From Symsagittifera roscoffensis (lineage: Eukaryota > Xenacoelomorpha > Acoela > Convolutidae), in contig NC_087063.1 of assembly GCF_963678635.1 (NCBI RefSeq), positions 53,585,074 through 53,649,073 on the forward strand: DNA of 64,000 nucleotides. Direction: 5' to 3'. Positions 1 to 12,230 of the stretch are shown one piece after another. The translations under genes and the position numbers were made by a program. How positions within the stretch are numbered: the stretch's first letter is position 1; each line of letters starts with the position of its first letter. A model generated the notes under the pieces. That model saw nothing but the letters and a program-made list of their open reading frames with translations, was not told the origin of the DNA and ran no database searches.

Positions 1-3000
1 CTGTCGTTTTTCCAACTTAAATTCAAAAGTATGAGTCCCGAGCGGAACTTGATTTTTTGCGGTTTAAATTGAATTTTTGGTCTTTGTTTGTCTGCTCGCT
101 TTGCCGGCTTAATTGCAACCCCGGGGTTTTTGAGTGTGCTACAAGCAGCTATCATTGTAGTTGCAAATTCAAGTGTATTTCTTTGTTTCAGGGACTTGGA
201 ACTTACAAAAAAAAATTAAATTAAATATATCACGTTTCAGCTCAATTGGTGTCTGCTCATAGGTGTCAGCTTCATTGGAACATTCCGGATTTGATTTTCT
301 TCTAGAAGATAACTTCATTGTAAGGGCACCTGAAAAAGCTGTTTTTTGTAGTTTCAAAAGGGCTTCAAGTTCTAAAGTTGTTCTTATAAACACGTTTTTT
401 TTTCGACTCAGTTTGTGACAGCTTTGTTTTATCTGTGTAAGTTTTGATCCGATGCTACTTTTTTCAAATCAGGGGAAGGTTAGGCTAGAGTGGATTTTCA
501 TCGAGACTGACAATGTTTTAGTATTGGCCGACCTAGTTTTAAACAATTTCCTTTTTTTTCGGCTCGTTTTTCATGCTGTTGTTGTATTTCAAGTGATGCC
601 ATGCTCCGCTTCGCCTGTTTTGAAATCACTCATCAGATTTTTTTGATGTCTAGAATGAAAGCTAACAAGTAAAGGTTTCTTTCAAAAACTAGCGATTGAG
701 CAAAAAGTCAAAAGTGCAAAAGAGAAAAAAAATATTTACTTCTTTCAACGGCCCATTTTATATATATAATTTTTTGTTTTCTCAAAAACTGCTCTTTTAA
801 TCTGAGATTGGGCTCAATTGAGATAATGGGCGGTGAGATGCTACACTGCTTCAGCGGTCACTTAGAGTAGCACCGTCTTTTTTCCAACTTAATTTCAAAA
901 GTTTGTGTCCCGAGCGGACCTTGATTTTTTGCGGTTAAAATTGAACTTTTGGACTTGTTTGTCTGCTCGTGTTGTCGGCTTATTTGCTACCCCAGGGATT
1001 TTGAGTGTGCTACAAGCAGCTATCATTGTTGTCTTAAATTCAAGTGTATTTCATTGTTTCACGGACTTGGAACTTACAAAAAAAATTAATCAAAATCTAT
1101 CACGTTTCAGCTCATTTTGTGTCTGCTCATAGGTGTCAGCTTCATTGGAACATTTCGGATTTTATTTTTTTCTATAAGATAACTTCATTGTTAGGGCAAC
1201 TGAAAAAGCTGTTTTTTGTAGTTCCAAAAGGGCTTCAACTTCTAAAGTTGTTCTTATAAACACGTTTTTTTTTTCGACTCAGTTTGTGACAGCTTTGTTT
1301 TATCTGTGTAAGTTTTGATCCGATGCTACTTTTTTCAAATCAGGGGAAAATTAGGCTAGAATGAATTTTCATCGAGACTTACAAAATGTTAGTTTTGGCC
1401 GACCTAGATTTAAACAGTTTCCATTTTTTTCGGCTTGTTTTTTATGCTGTTGTTGTATTTCAAGTGATGCCATGCTCCGCTTCGCCTGTTTTGAAATCAC
1501 TCATCAGATTTTTTGATGTCTAGAATGAAAGCTAACAAGTAAAGGGTTCTTTCAAAAATTAGCGATTGCGCAAAAAGTCAAAAGTGCAAAAGAGAAAAAA
1601 ATATTTACTTCTTTCAACGGCGGCCCATTTTATATATATATTTTTTGTTTTCTCAAAAACTACTCTTTTAATCTGAGATTGGGCTCAATTGAGATAATGG
1701 GCGGTGAGATGCTACACTGCCTCAGCGGTCACCGAGAGTAGCGCCGTCATTTTTCCAACTTAACTTCAAAAGTTTGAGTCACGAGCGGATCTTGATTTTT
1801 TTGCGGTTAAAATTGAATTTTTGGACTTTGTTTGTCTGCTCAAGTTTTGTCTGCTTAGTTGCCACCTCGGGGATTTTGAGTGTGCTACAAGCAGCTATCG
1901 TTTTAATTGCAAATTCAAGTGTATTTAATCGTTTCAGGGATTTCGAACTTACTAAAAAAAGTTAATTAAAATATATTATGTTTCGGCTCAACTGGTGTCT
2001 GCTCTTAGATGTCAGCTTCATTGGAACATTTCGGTTTTTAATTTCATCTATAAGTAAACTTCATTGTTGTTGCAACTGACAGTGATGTTTTTGTAGTTTA
2101 AAAAGGGCTTCAAGTTCTAAAGTTGTTCCTGTAAACACGTTTTTTTTCGACTCCTTTTGTTAGTGTCACCTTTGTTTTATCTGTTTACGTTTTGTTCCGA
2201 TGCTACTTTTTTTCAATTAAGGAGAAGGTTGGACTAGAGTGAATTTTCAATTGTCGTTGCTTTGCAAGCGATGCCATGCTCCGCTTCGCCTGTTTCGAAA
2301 TCTTTCATCAGATTTCTTGATTCCAAGTAAAGGGTTCATTCAAAAACTAGCGAATGAGCAAAAAGTCAAAAGTGCAAAAAAGATGAAAAAAATATATATT
2401 TTTTCTTTTAACGGTCCATTTTATTTATATATATATATATATACATATTTGTTTTCTCAGAAATTACCCTTTCAATCTGAGACCAGGCTCAATTGAAATT
2501 TTGGGCGGTGAGATTCTACACTGCCTGAGCGGTCCCTTAGAGTAGCTCCGTCATTTTTCGAACTTAACTTCAAAAGTTAGTCACGAGCGGATCTTGATTT
2601 TTTTTGCTGTAAAATTGAGTTTTTGGACTTTGTTTGTCTGCTCAAGTTTTGCATGCTTAGTTGCCACCTCGGGGATTTTGAGTGTGCTGTAAGCAGCTAT
2701 CATTGATGTTGCAAGTGCAAGTGTAGTTCATTGTATCAGGAACTTCGAACTTACAAAAAAATTAATTAAATTTCAGTATGTTCCGGCTCAACTGATGTCT
2801 GCTCATAGGTGTCAGCTTCATCGGCCCATTTCGATTTTTTTTGTTCTATAAATGATTTTAATTGTAGGTGCAACTGAACGTGCTGTTTTTTGTAGTTTCA
2901 AAAGGGCTTTAAATTCTAAAGTTGTTCTTATAAATACATTTTTTTCGACTCTGTTTGTGTCAGCTTTGTTTGATCAGTGTAATTTTTGTTCCGTTGCTAC

Positions 3001-5703
3001 CTTTTTTCAATTAAGGTGAAGGTTGGACTAGAGTAGAAATTTATCGAGACTTACAACATTTAAGGTTTGGCCGACCTAGTTTTTTAAACAGTTCCCATTT
3101 TTTCGGCTGGTTATTCATGCTGCTGTTGTATTGGAAGTGATGCGATGCTTCGCCTATGTCGAAAACACTCATCGGAGTTTTTGATTGCTAAGATAAATGC
3201 TAACAAGTAAAGAAATCATTCAAAAACCAGCGAATGAGCAAGAAAAAGTCAAAAGTGCAAAAAAGATGAAAAAAAGTTTTTTTTCTCTTAACGGCCCATA
3301 TTATATATATATATATAGATTTTTGTTTTCTCAAAAACTACTCTTTTAATCTGAGATTTGGCTCAATTGAGATAACATGTGGTGAGATGCTACACTGCCT
3401 CAGTGGTCACCTAGAGTAGCACCGTCGACTTTCTAACTTGACCACAAAAGATTGAGTGCCGAGCGGACCTTGACTTTTTGCGGTTAAAATTGAATTTTTG
3501 GACTTTGTTTGTCTGCTCAAGTTTTGTCTGCTTAGTTGCCACCTCTAGGATTTTGAGTGTGCTGTAAGCAGCTATCATTGTTGTTACAAGTGCTAGTGTA
3601 GGTCATTGTTTCAGTGGTGTCTTCTCAAAGATTTCTGCTTCATTGGCGCATATCGGATTTTTTTTTGTGCTATAATTAAACTTCCTTGTAGGTGAAACTG
3701 AAAGTGTTGTTCTTTATAGTTTCAAAAGGGCTTCAAGTTCTAAAGTTGTTCTTGTAAACACGTTTTTTTTCGACTCCTTTTGTTAGTGTCACCTTTGTTT
3801 TATCTGTTTACGTTTTGTTCCGATGCTACTTTTTTTCAATTAAGGAGAAGGTTGGACTAGAGTGAATTTTCAATTGTCGTTGCTTTGCAAGCGATGCCAT
3901 GCTCCGCTTCGCCTGTTTCGAAATCTTTCATCAGATTTCTTGATTCCAAGTAAAGGGTTCATTCAAAAACTAGCGAATGAGCAAAAAGTCAAAAGTGCAA
4001 AAAAGATGAAAAAAATATATATTTTTTCTTTTAACGGTCCATTTTATTTATATATATATATATATACATATTTGTTTTCTCAGAAATTACCCTTTCAATC
4101 TGAGACCAGGCTCAATTGAGATTTTGGGCGGTGAGATTCTACACTGCCTGAGCGGTCCCTTAGAGTAGCTCCGTCATTTTTCGAACTTAACTTCAAAAGT
4201 TAGTCACGAGCGGATCTTGATTTTTTTTTGCTGTAAAATTGAGTTTTTGGACTTTGTTGGTCTGCTCAAGTTTTGCATGCTTAGTTGCCACCTCGGGGAT
4301 TTTGAGTGTGCTGTAAGCAGCTATCATTGATGTTGCAAGTGCAAGTGTAGTTCATTGTATCAGGAACTTCGAACTTACAAAAAAAATTAATTAAATTTCA
4401 GTATGTTCCGGCTCAACTGATGTCTGCTCATAGGTATCAGCTTCATCGGCCCATTTCGATTTTTTTGTTCTATAAATGATTTTAATTGTAGGTGCAACTG
4501 AACGTGCTGTTTTTTGTAGTTTCAAAAGGGCTTTAAATTCTAAAGTTGTTCTTATAAATACATTTTTTTCGACTCTGTTTGTGTCAGCTTTGTTTGATCT
4601 GTGTAATTTTTGTTCCGTTGCTACCTTTTTTCAATTAAGGTGAAGGTTGGACTAGAGTAGAAATTTATCGATACTTACAACATTTAAGGTTTGGCCGACC
4701 TAGTTTTTTAAACAGTTCCCATTTTTTCGGCTGGTTATTCATGCTGCTGTTGTATTGGAAGTGATGCGATGCTTCGCCTATGTCGAAAACACTCATCGGA
4801 GTTTTTGATTGCTAAAATAAATGCTAACAAGTAAACAAATCATTCAAAAACCAGCGAATGAGCAAGAAAAAGTGCAAAAAAGATGAAAAAAAGTTTTTTT
4901 TCTCTTAACGGCCCATATTATATATATATATATATAGATTTTTGTTTTCTCAAAAACTACTCTTTTAATCTGAGATTTGGCTCAATTGAGATAACATGTG
5001 GTGAGATGCTACACTGCCTCAGTGGTCACCTAGAGTAGCACCGTCGACTTTCTAACTTGACCACAAAAGATTGAGTGCCGAGCGAACCTTGACTTTTTGC
5101 GGTTAAAATTGAATTTTTGGACTTTGTTTGTCTGCTCAAGTTTTGTCTGCTTAGTTGCCACCTCTAGGATTTTGAGTGTGCTGTAAGCAGCTATCATTGT
5201 TGTTACAAGTGCTAGTGTAGGTCATTGTTTCAGTGGTGTCTTCTCAAAGATTTCTGCTTCATTGGCGCATATCGGATTTTTTTTGTGCTATAATTAAACT
5301 TCCTTGTAGGTGAAACTGAAAGTGTTGTTCTTTATAGTTTCAAAAGGGCTTTAAGTTCTCAAGTTTTTATTAGTAACACATTTTTTCGACTCAGTTTGTG
5401 ACAGCATTGTTTCATCTGTGTAAGTTTTGTTCCGTTGCTTTTTTATTTTTCAAATAAGGGGAAGGTTGGACTGGAATGAACTTTCATCGAGACATACGAC
5501 TTTTAAGTTTTGGCCGACCTAGTTTTTTTCAAATATGTTTCATTTTTTTTTGGCTTGTTTTTCATGCTGTTGTTGTATTGCAAGTGATGCGATGCTCCGC
5601 TTCGCGTGTGTCGAAATCACTCATCAAAATTTTTGATTGCTAGAATAAATGCCAACAAGTAAAACGGCTCATTCAATAACCAGCGAATGTGCAAAAGAGA
5701 TGA
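1..5703. repeat. Satellite array, unit about 870 bp
   Basis: Seven successive copies of one unit are recognisable from the landmark GAGTGTGCT(A/G)(C/T)AAGCAGCTATC, near 131, 1003, 1877, 2680, 3554, 4302 and 5172. This gives spacings of about 872, 874, 803, 874, 748 and 870 bp. Each unit also has a GATGCTCCGCTTCGCCTG-like motif, a short (TA)n tract and a GGCGGTGAGATGCTACACTGC-like segment. Units 4-5 repeat as a pair with a 1.62 kb offset: the stretch at 2239-2496 recurs unchanged at 3862-4119. Short ORFs here are by-products of the repeat. The left edge is cut by the window start. No transposase, LTR or coding signal was seen. Confidence 0.92.
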
Positions 5704-7014
5704 ATTTTTTTAATTTCTTTAAAATGAACAAGTACCCGTTTAACAAAAACATTGGAAGCGATAAATCGTATGTGTATATAACTTCTGTTTACTTTACATT
5801 TAATCGTTCTAAAATTGAATAGAAGCCAGCTTGGGTTGTTTTCGTCTTGTTTGTTCAATTTCTACACTTATATCAAAAGCATGTATTCATTAATATCCGG
5901 GTTGTTAACAAATGTACATGTTGTTAGAAAAAAGTTTTGACTGTGTTAATCATTTGTAGTGCGGCTTTTTTGTCGTAACTGTAATTTACTGTTAGTTTGT
6001 AAGTTTTGTATGTATATATTGAATGATATTGAAAGAAGTGCTTCATCGCTTTTTAGGTCGGGTGACTTGGTTTTCTTTCAGGAAAAGTTTTTCAATATGA
6101 TTGCACTCAAGGTTTTTTAAACGGTCTGACTTTTTTTTCTAATATTCAATTTTTTTTTCTTGCTCACAGGAAGGCAAACCGGGACTTTCCAAATAGGAAA
6201 TCGGAAATGGCATGAACAAAACGTGAATGGCTTTGAGTTTCGAAGGTATTTTTAGTTATCAGAATTCTAAGCGGATTAAAAAGTGATCCAGTTGTTTCTA
6301 ATCGGCTGAATTTTCCAATCATATTTTTTCTCTTGAAATCAAGATTTTAAATAATTTAATTGCGTGGTTTTTATTCGGTATTTTTGAGATCAATTACACT
6401 TTTCGAACTGTCGTTAGAAACCCATGCGAGATGGAATTTTTGTCTTAGCGGTGAAATTTTCCAATTCCTTCTCCAAGACTATCAAACTTTTTTCTTCTTT
6501 CAGCGTAACTGGCCGATCCTTTTTACTCCGTTTCATGAACCAAATATACTCAATATTCTAATTATATATTTTTTCAAAATGCATGAAATATTTTAAATAA
6601 AAAACTGAACATGTCTGTACATAATTGTAAATGTTTTTCTTCTTTTTGTAAGACTTAATTTGAGTTGCTCTCAAAAGTGGGCGTGTTAGGGGAGTAAAAC
6701 CTTGTAGGGTTTGCTGCAAGAAAAGATCTTTGAAGCTAAAATCATTTGGATTTTTCATTCTAGGAGAAGCTTTGATCTGTTTATTGGGCCTGGTTAAACA
6801 TCAGAAATATTTTGGTAAATTGTCTGGAACTGATTTTAAGAAGGTCGTACTTTTTCGAAATTGCATTTTCGAATTTTTTTAAACCGTTTTTGAATTAAGT
6901 TTTTGGATTAGTTTTACATGCAGCGAATTTGGAAAAATTAGATCCTTTAAAATGTAAATTTAAGTGTTCTTCCTTGTTTCGTTGTTTGAGTCATAAGACT
7001 GCTTAAATTTGTAG
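5704..7014. other. AT-rich spacer upstream of MRPL47
   Basis: This is the T-rich interval between the satellite and MRPL47. I see no ORF with recognisable protein content; the short ORFs at 6360-6596 and 6558-6758 have biased, low-complexity composition. The one notable element is a possible spliced segment at 6170-6245, listed separately. The promoter of MRPL47 should lie here or just upstream of 7073, but no diagnostic motif is visible. Confidence 0.6.
6170..6245 (+). other. Candidate 5' exon upstream of MRPL47
   Basis: A strong polypyrimidine tract ending in CACAG precedes 6170, and a GT donor (GTATTT) follows 6245. The 76 nt segment is less T-rich than its surroundings. Joined to a second candidate segment at 7015-7072 (acceptor TTTGTAG), it stays open in one frame that also runs into the MRPL47 ATG at 7073. 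It could be a 5' UTR exon, an N-terminal extension or chance. MRPL47 itself starts better at 7073, because the residues after that ATG look like a mitochondrial presequence. Confidence 0.3.
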
Positions 7015-7072
7015 GTACTCCGACAGCTATTTAGAACTGGTTAAGCCCGAATTTGCTTTGTTCAGAGAGAGA

Positions 7073-10000
7073 ATGAGTTTGCCTCGTGTAGTGCTGAGCA
7101 GATTTTCAGCTCCCATCGAAAGGCTGGTGTACTGCAAGTTATGTTTGAAGCAGCAATCTTGCAGTTACTACAGGAAAACGACGTCCAACCCGTACAAGCT
7201 GGCCAACTTTCGACAGAAACAAGCTGTTACTCATGAATACCTCCCGAAGAAAGTTGATTTCAAACGAATTCTTCCGGATAAACCAGAGGAGCCAGTTCTT
7301 GTTGACCATTATCCGGCTAAAGAAAAACTGAAGCATTGTGACCAGCTGATGCAGTTTTTTGAGCCTAAAGATAGTTGGGGAGAGGGTCTGGTGAAAGACT
7401 GTTTTAGAGGGCAAAGCTGGTCTCTGGGAGTATTGCGGGGCAAAAGCCATTGTGATCTACATAAGTTGTGGTAGGTTCTTTGTGCTTTTGGGCAAATTTT
7501 TTATCACATTTTCTTGCCATGTTGAGATTTGGTGGATTCATCTTATCATTAGTTCTTTGCTGCGGTTTTTTTGCTACTTATACAGTAGTAGCATCTCAAA
7601 ACGGCTTCACGAAACAAATCAATGTTGGTTTTTCATGATCTGAAAATAATTTGAATTGTTTAATTTCTGCAGGTATGTGTTGTTGAAAGAGCGAAACGTG
7701 CTGCTCACTCTAGACAGGGAATGCGAAGAGACAGACAGGACAACACCGCACGAGGACAGATTGGAGAAGGCCGAACAGAGTATGGAGAACATCCTCAATG
7801 TTGTGGAGGAGAGAGATGGGGCTGTGGATCGACTTGAGAACGAAAGAAGCCGACCCAAGGGAGCATATACATGGAACATGTTTGGGTTCAGATACTGGAA
7901 GTGGTAAGTTCTGAATGCTTCCCTTGTGCAACCTCAAATTGATAATTTTCTGAAAGTCCAATGGCCGCAATTTGCGTTTCGATCTTTTTTAGTTCAGCAG
8001 AAACCCCGGAAGTATTGACTTGTCGAAATATACTGAACCCCAAGTAATATTGTAAAAATGGGCAAATTGTCTAGAAATCGGTGTTTATAGGATGTTCATT
8101 ATTGTAACAATGTGCCTATGCGCTACCAATTTGGTTTAACAAAATCACGAAATCGAATCATCCTTCATATGTATATTTTACTGAAAGCCAATTTTGCAAA
8201 AGTTCTTTTTTCGCCCAGTTGGCGTGGAGCTAACGTTTAGGTTTCGTGTGGGATATACATACCTACTTTTATGGCTCGAGCAGCCGTGGCTGAGAGATTA
8301 AGACGCGCGACCTCTAACACTAAGGTCCAGGTTCGAATCCCGCTCCGGTGACGGTTGGCGGGGTCGCAGTGTCATCCGCCTCCTCAAGGTAAAATGGATG
8401 ACTTGTTTCTCCACAAGGAAGAAAAAGCTTAAGCTAGAGAGATAGGAGCTGTGACAAGGGCTGATAAAAACGTCTCGAATGCCAACCTGAACATTTGAAA
8501 AGAAACTCAATAGTTTTAAGGAGCTCAATATAAGTCGTACTAAACGCTATTTTGAGGGTCAAGCCTATTGTATATATTTATGAGTAAATTTTTCTGTTAG
8601 CTGTTTACTTATTTTTGTCAACTTTGCCCTTGTCATGTTTTTTTTCGGCCATTGGGAGGAGCTTTTTATTCGGGTGTTCTTACCCTTCTATTCGTATTAC
8701 AATCGGGTATTAGAACTTGGTCCCGTAAACAACTTTGTTAACAGGATGACTGAAATTTGGTCATCTCCAATTTAATCTTTGTTTCTACCCAATTTGACCG
8801 TTTAACAGCTGTTATTAAACAGCTGGCTTCAACGACTCAATTGATAATTGTTTTAGAGCTGAAAATTTTTTTTAGATGTAAATTGATTTTTTGTCGGATT
8901 TATCGATTTCGACCCAATTTTTGTCGGCTTAGTTGCCGTGTCATTAATTCTGTAATTTTTAAAGCGTTTTTAAGTACTTTGTTTCTTTTTTTTTCATGAG
9001 GGTATATAAATTTCATGGTTTTCTGGTTTTTATAGGCGCCAAATATTTCTGTTAGAAATGAAATTTTTTTGAGTTTTCTGCTGGATTTTTTTTTGCAATA
9101 ATTTTTCAATTTATTGGATACATGGTTTTTGATTTTTTTGTTCTAAAATAGCGTGAAACTAGTTAAGTTTTAGTTAGGTTTGTTTGACGTTTGAGCAATT
9201 TAATTTGAAATCGATTGAAGTTGATGATTAAATTTAGTTTCAATATGTCAAAAATATTGATATGTTGTCAGATTTTTTTTTGCAATTTTGACTCGACTGT
9301 TTTGTCTACAATGGAATATGAACAACGGTAGATTCTGCACGATATCCAGTAGTGTAGTTTTCTCTGGCTGAATTTTTTTGGAAAAAAAAATTGCGTGTTT
9401 TTTCATTTCCTTCGTTGACGTTTTTTTAATGTTTTTTTTTGTTGTGATCTAGCTCTCTTACCGGTGTGAATAATTTTTTTTTGACTATTCTTGATGTAAT
9501 TGGGTTATATTCATAGGCTTTCATAGATTTTTTAGGTTTTTGTCAAGTTCTTTTCAGTGACTATTTTGTAATTTTTTCATTCATGTTTTTGAAATTTTGT
9601 TTTTCGCTTTTTTTTTAATCTTATACTGTAGCAATTAGCGGATAGGGCTTTTCATAGGGCTTTGTTCAACAAAATCCATTTAAGTTTTTCAGTTTTCAAG
9701 TTTGAGACATATTATCTTTTGATTTTTATTGTGTATCGCAAGTAGTGCGAAGCTCAGCTTCGCCTCTGTGTATAGTTTAATTTTTTAAAACGCAAAATCA
9801 GAAACCACAAATAATCATTGGACTGTGTCGACTGGTATATCATATTAAAGCCCTTTCATTCGTATTTCGAATGATTTTTTAAAATTCTCAAAAAAATGTC
9901 CCAGTGCCGGGAAAAGCAAATCACTGAAATATAACTAGTTTTCCGAAGTTTTTAAGAGTCGTTTTTTACGCTTGCGATTAGCAATCGTTATCAAACCGGA

Positions 10001-11932
10001 GCAGACTTTTTTCGTGTTAAAAACTAGTTGGCAGAATCAGTTCAATCACTTCTTTCCCTTCTTATCTTCGCTTCACTTCTCCTCTTATCTTCTCGTAGCA
10101 TGTACCAGGTTGCTTCCCCCTTGGCCTGGACTAAAAGCAGTTGCCTTTTTACCCTAAAGCAGTCGCCATTGTCGTGGTCGGATCTTGTTCTTTTTTAGTA
10201 TCGAGGAAATCTAAAAAAAATTCTGAGAAAAATGAATGAAATGCTAGTTTTTTGTTTGTGTGCTCAGATTTTGTCGGCTAAATTGTAGTTGCAAGTGTTG
10301 TTCATTCTAATTTCAAAGGGGGACTTCAACGATTTTTTTAAATTTTTTTTTCGTAAAATCTTTCTTTTTTCGGTTCAGGTGGTGTATGCTCAAAGATGGT
10401 CGGCTTAGTTGCCACAGCATTGATGTTTTTTTTTCGCTGTGAACAATTTACATTGTAGTTGTATGTACAATTGTTGTCCATTGTTGCTTAGCATGGACTT
10501 TAGACTTTTTTTATAAAAAGCTTTTTTTTCAGCTAAATTTGTGTCTGCTCAAAGGTTGTCAGCTTCATCTTCTTTAGGTGGCGAAAATTTTTTTTTCGTA
10601 AAATCTTTCTTTTTTCGGTTCAGGTGGTGTATGCTCAAAGATGGTCGGCTTAGTTGCCACATCATTGATGTTTTTTTTTCGCTGTGAACAATTTACATTG
10701 TAGTTGTATGTACAATTGTTGTCCATTGTTGCTTAGCATGGACTTTAGACTTTTTTATAAAAGCTTTTTTTTCAGCTAAATTTGTGTCTGCTCAAAGGTT
10801 GTCAGCTTCATCTTCTGATAACAAGAGGACAGAATTCCTGACAACAGATTTTTTTGGGCATGTCTTCATTTTAAATTTCCGCTCCATTCTAATTTTTGCT
10901 GGTTGTAAATCAATTCTTGTTTTTAGTTTTCTTTTTTTTCTTATTTTTTGCGCCTTTCACTTCAAGTTGTTTTTCGGCTCAAATAGTTGAAATGGTGATA
11001 TTTTGTCATTTGAAATGCCATAATTTTAAAATTGCTTTTGTGCTTACAAAAGGTTAGGTGGCGAAAAGCTTATAATTTTTTGGCTCAAAATGTTTTAGTT
11101 CAACTTTGATTTTTTTTGGCTCAACAGTCGTCTACCTAATTTTGTCGGCTCAATATTAGCTGATTGATTCTTGTTTTCAAGCTTATCTGAAACTGGCAGT
11201 TGTTTTTCTCAGTATTTTGGTTAAATTTAACCGCATTTCAGACAAACGTTAAAAAAATTATTATTACTTTTAAAATGATTTTTACATCTTTTTTTTTCGA
11301 CTCAGCTTGCATCCTGTTTTTTTGGGTCTAACTGCCATGCCGTTTTTCGCGTATCTTAAGTGGTGTCGAAATAAAACTTGTCCAATTTTCCTGTTTTAAT
11401 ATGAATGAGGAATAGGCTCTAGTCTTTTTTGTGATAATTTTGTTGCTTTTGTATCAAACGGGTCCGAAGCTACTTCGTGGTATTACAAAGCTATTAACGA
11501 TAGCGAAAAAGCTGTAGCCTACGTCTCTACTACTAGCTGCAACGACCTATCATTGGTTCTGTACGGTGCTTGTAATGATATAGTTTTTAATTTAGTTACA
11601 TTTTGTTCAGGTTCCGGGAACACTCTGTTCCCTGGTGGGAGAACGAGCGATTCAGACTCGAGAATACCCAATATCGCGATTACGTCATTCCTTGGATGCG
11701 CCTCCGTCTTGAACGAAGGAGGACGAAGCTGCTAGCTCAGAGACGACATTTTGAACGAAGGTTGAAAGAATCAGCGAAGAAGTATCCGAATGTACCGATG
11801 CCCCCACTGCCTGAAGTTGACAATCCTCTAAAAGAGGAAAAATTCGATATCAATGCGTACATGCATAAATACAAAAACTCAGTTGAACATCAATCAGAAT
11901 CGACAGATGAGGAAGATCTGCAAACTAGATAG
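7073..11932 (+). CDS. MRPL47: Mitochondrial ribosomal protein L47 (uL29m), 3 exons
   Basis: Coding exons are 7073-7470, 7673-7903 and 11611-11932, giving 316 residues. Introns are GT-AG: GTAGGT...CTGCAG and GTAAGT...TTTCAG. Both splits fall inside TGG (Trp) codons and restore the frame. The N terminus is Arg-rich and nearly free of acidic residues, as in a mitochondrial presequence. Then come the family hallmarks: an FF-x-x-K-x-SWG segment, LHKLWYVLLKERN across intron 1, an ERLEKAEQSM-like helix, and a basic helical C-terminal third with PWMRLRLERRR. MRPL47 is the uL29 protein near the polypeptide exit of the mitochondrial large ribosomal subunit. At 316 residues it is longer than the human protein (about 250), mainly through an acidic C-terminal tail. 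An upstream TTG in the same frame is not a plausible start. Intron 2 (7904-11610) is unusually large and carries repeats. Confidence 0.93.
8280..8352 (+). mobile_element. tRNA-derived SINE head (tRNA-Ser/Leu-like)
   Basis: Inside MRPL47 intron 2 lies a tRNA-like segment with an internal A box (TGGCTGAGAGA, 8287-8297) and a perfect B box (GGTTCGAATCC, 8330-8340) at the right spacing. The acceptor stem is not intact and there is no proper variable arm, so a functional tRNA is unlikely. The next 100-200 bp, which have a different composition, may be the SINE body. No poly(A) tail or target-site duplication was identified, so the 3' end is undefined. It lies in the same orientation as the host gene. 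Confidence 0.7.
8700..11400. repeat. Diverged satellite-derived repeats in MRPL47 intron 2
   Basis: Fragments here echo the 870 bp satellite upstream: repeated (G)TCGGCTTAGTTGCC phrases, GTGTCTGCTCAAAGGTTGTCAGCTTCAT phrases, and a GCGAAGCT-C-AGCTTCGC palindrome (9747-9763) resembling the satellite motif GATGCTCCGCTTCGCC. The most regular part is a near-identical direct duplication at about 10350-10573 and 10589-10816, offset 245 bp. No coding potential was seen. Confidence 0.65.
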
Positions 11933-11967
11933 ATTTCTTTTATTCTGAGTTTTGATAGCTTTAACAG

Positions 11968-11973
11968 AATAAA
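11968..11973 (+). terminator. AATAAA poly(A) signal of MRPL47
   Basis: A canonical AATAAA lies 36 bp after the MRPL47 stop codon and is followed by T/G-rich sequence. It fits as the cleavage and polyadenylation signal, leaving about 260 bp before the DENND11 start codon. Confidence 0.7.
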
Positions 11974-12230
11974 CCACGTTTTGTTCTAATAGACGTTTTG
12001 TTCATCTGCACAAAAGGATCTGTGGATATAGCCTGGATAAGGTATTTCTGATAAACACCGTGACATATTTTACATTGAGGTGTATTTTGTTCAAAGTTTC
12101 AAGTTGTTTTTTTTCCATCTTTTAACACTTACGATTAGCGTTAGTTAAATGATATTTGATCCCTGGAACCTTCAAATTATTTCAGAATTCGAAATGAAAT
12201 GTAGTGTCAAATTAGACATCTGATCATAAA

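Noticed and set aside
2239-4119. Two identical 85-codon ORFs at 2239-2496 and 3862-4119
   Set aside because: They lie at the same place in duplicated satellite units, have low-complexity composition including a (TA)n-encoded stretch, and are not open in the other units.
1-5703. CRISPR-like or LTR interpretation of the repeated units
   Set aside because: Units of about 870 bp run head to tail without spacers, primer sites or coding sequence; this is satellite DNA in a eukaryotic genome.
7139-7970. Three - strand ORFs of 86-103 codons over MRPL47
   Set aside because: They overlap exons with clear + strand homology and have no recognisable content.
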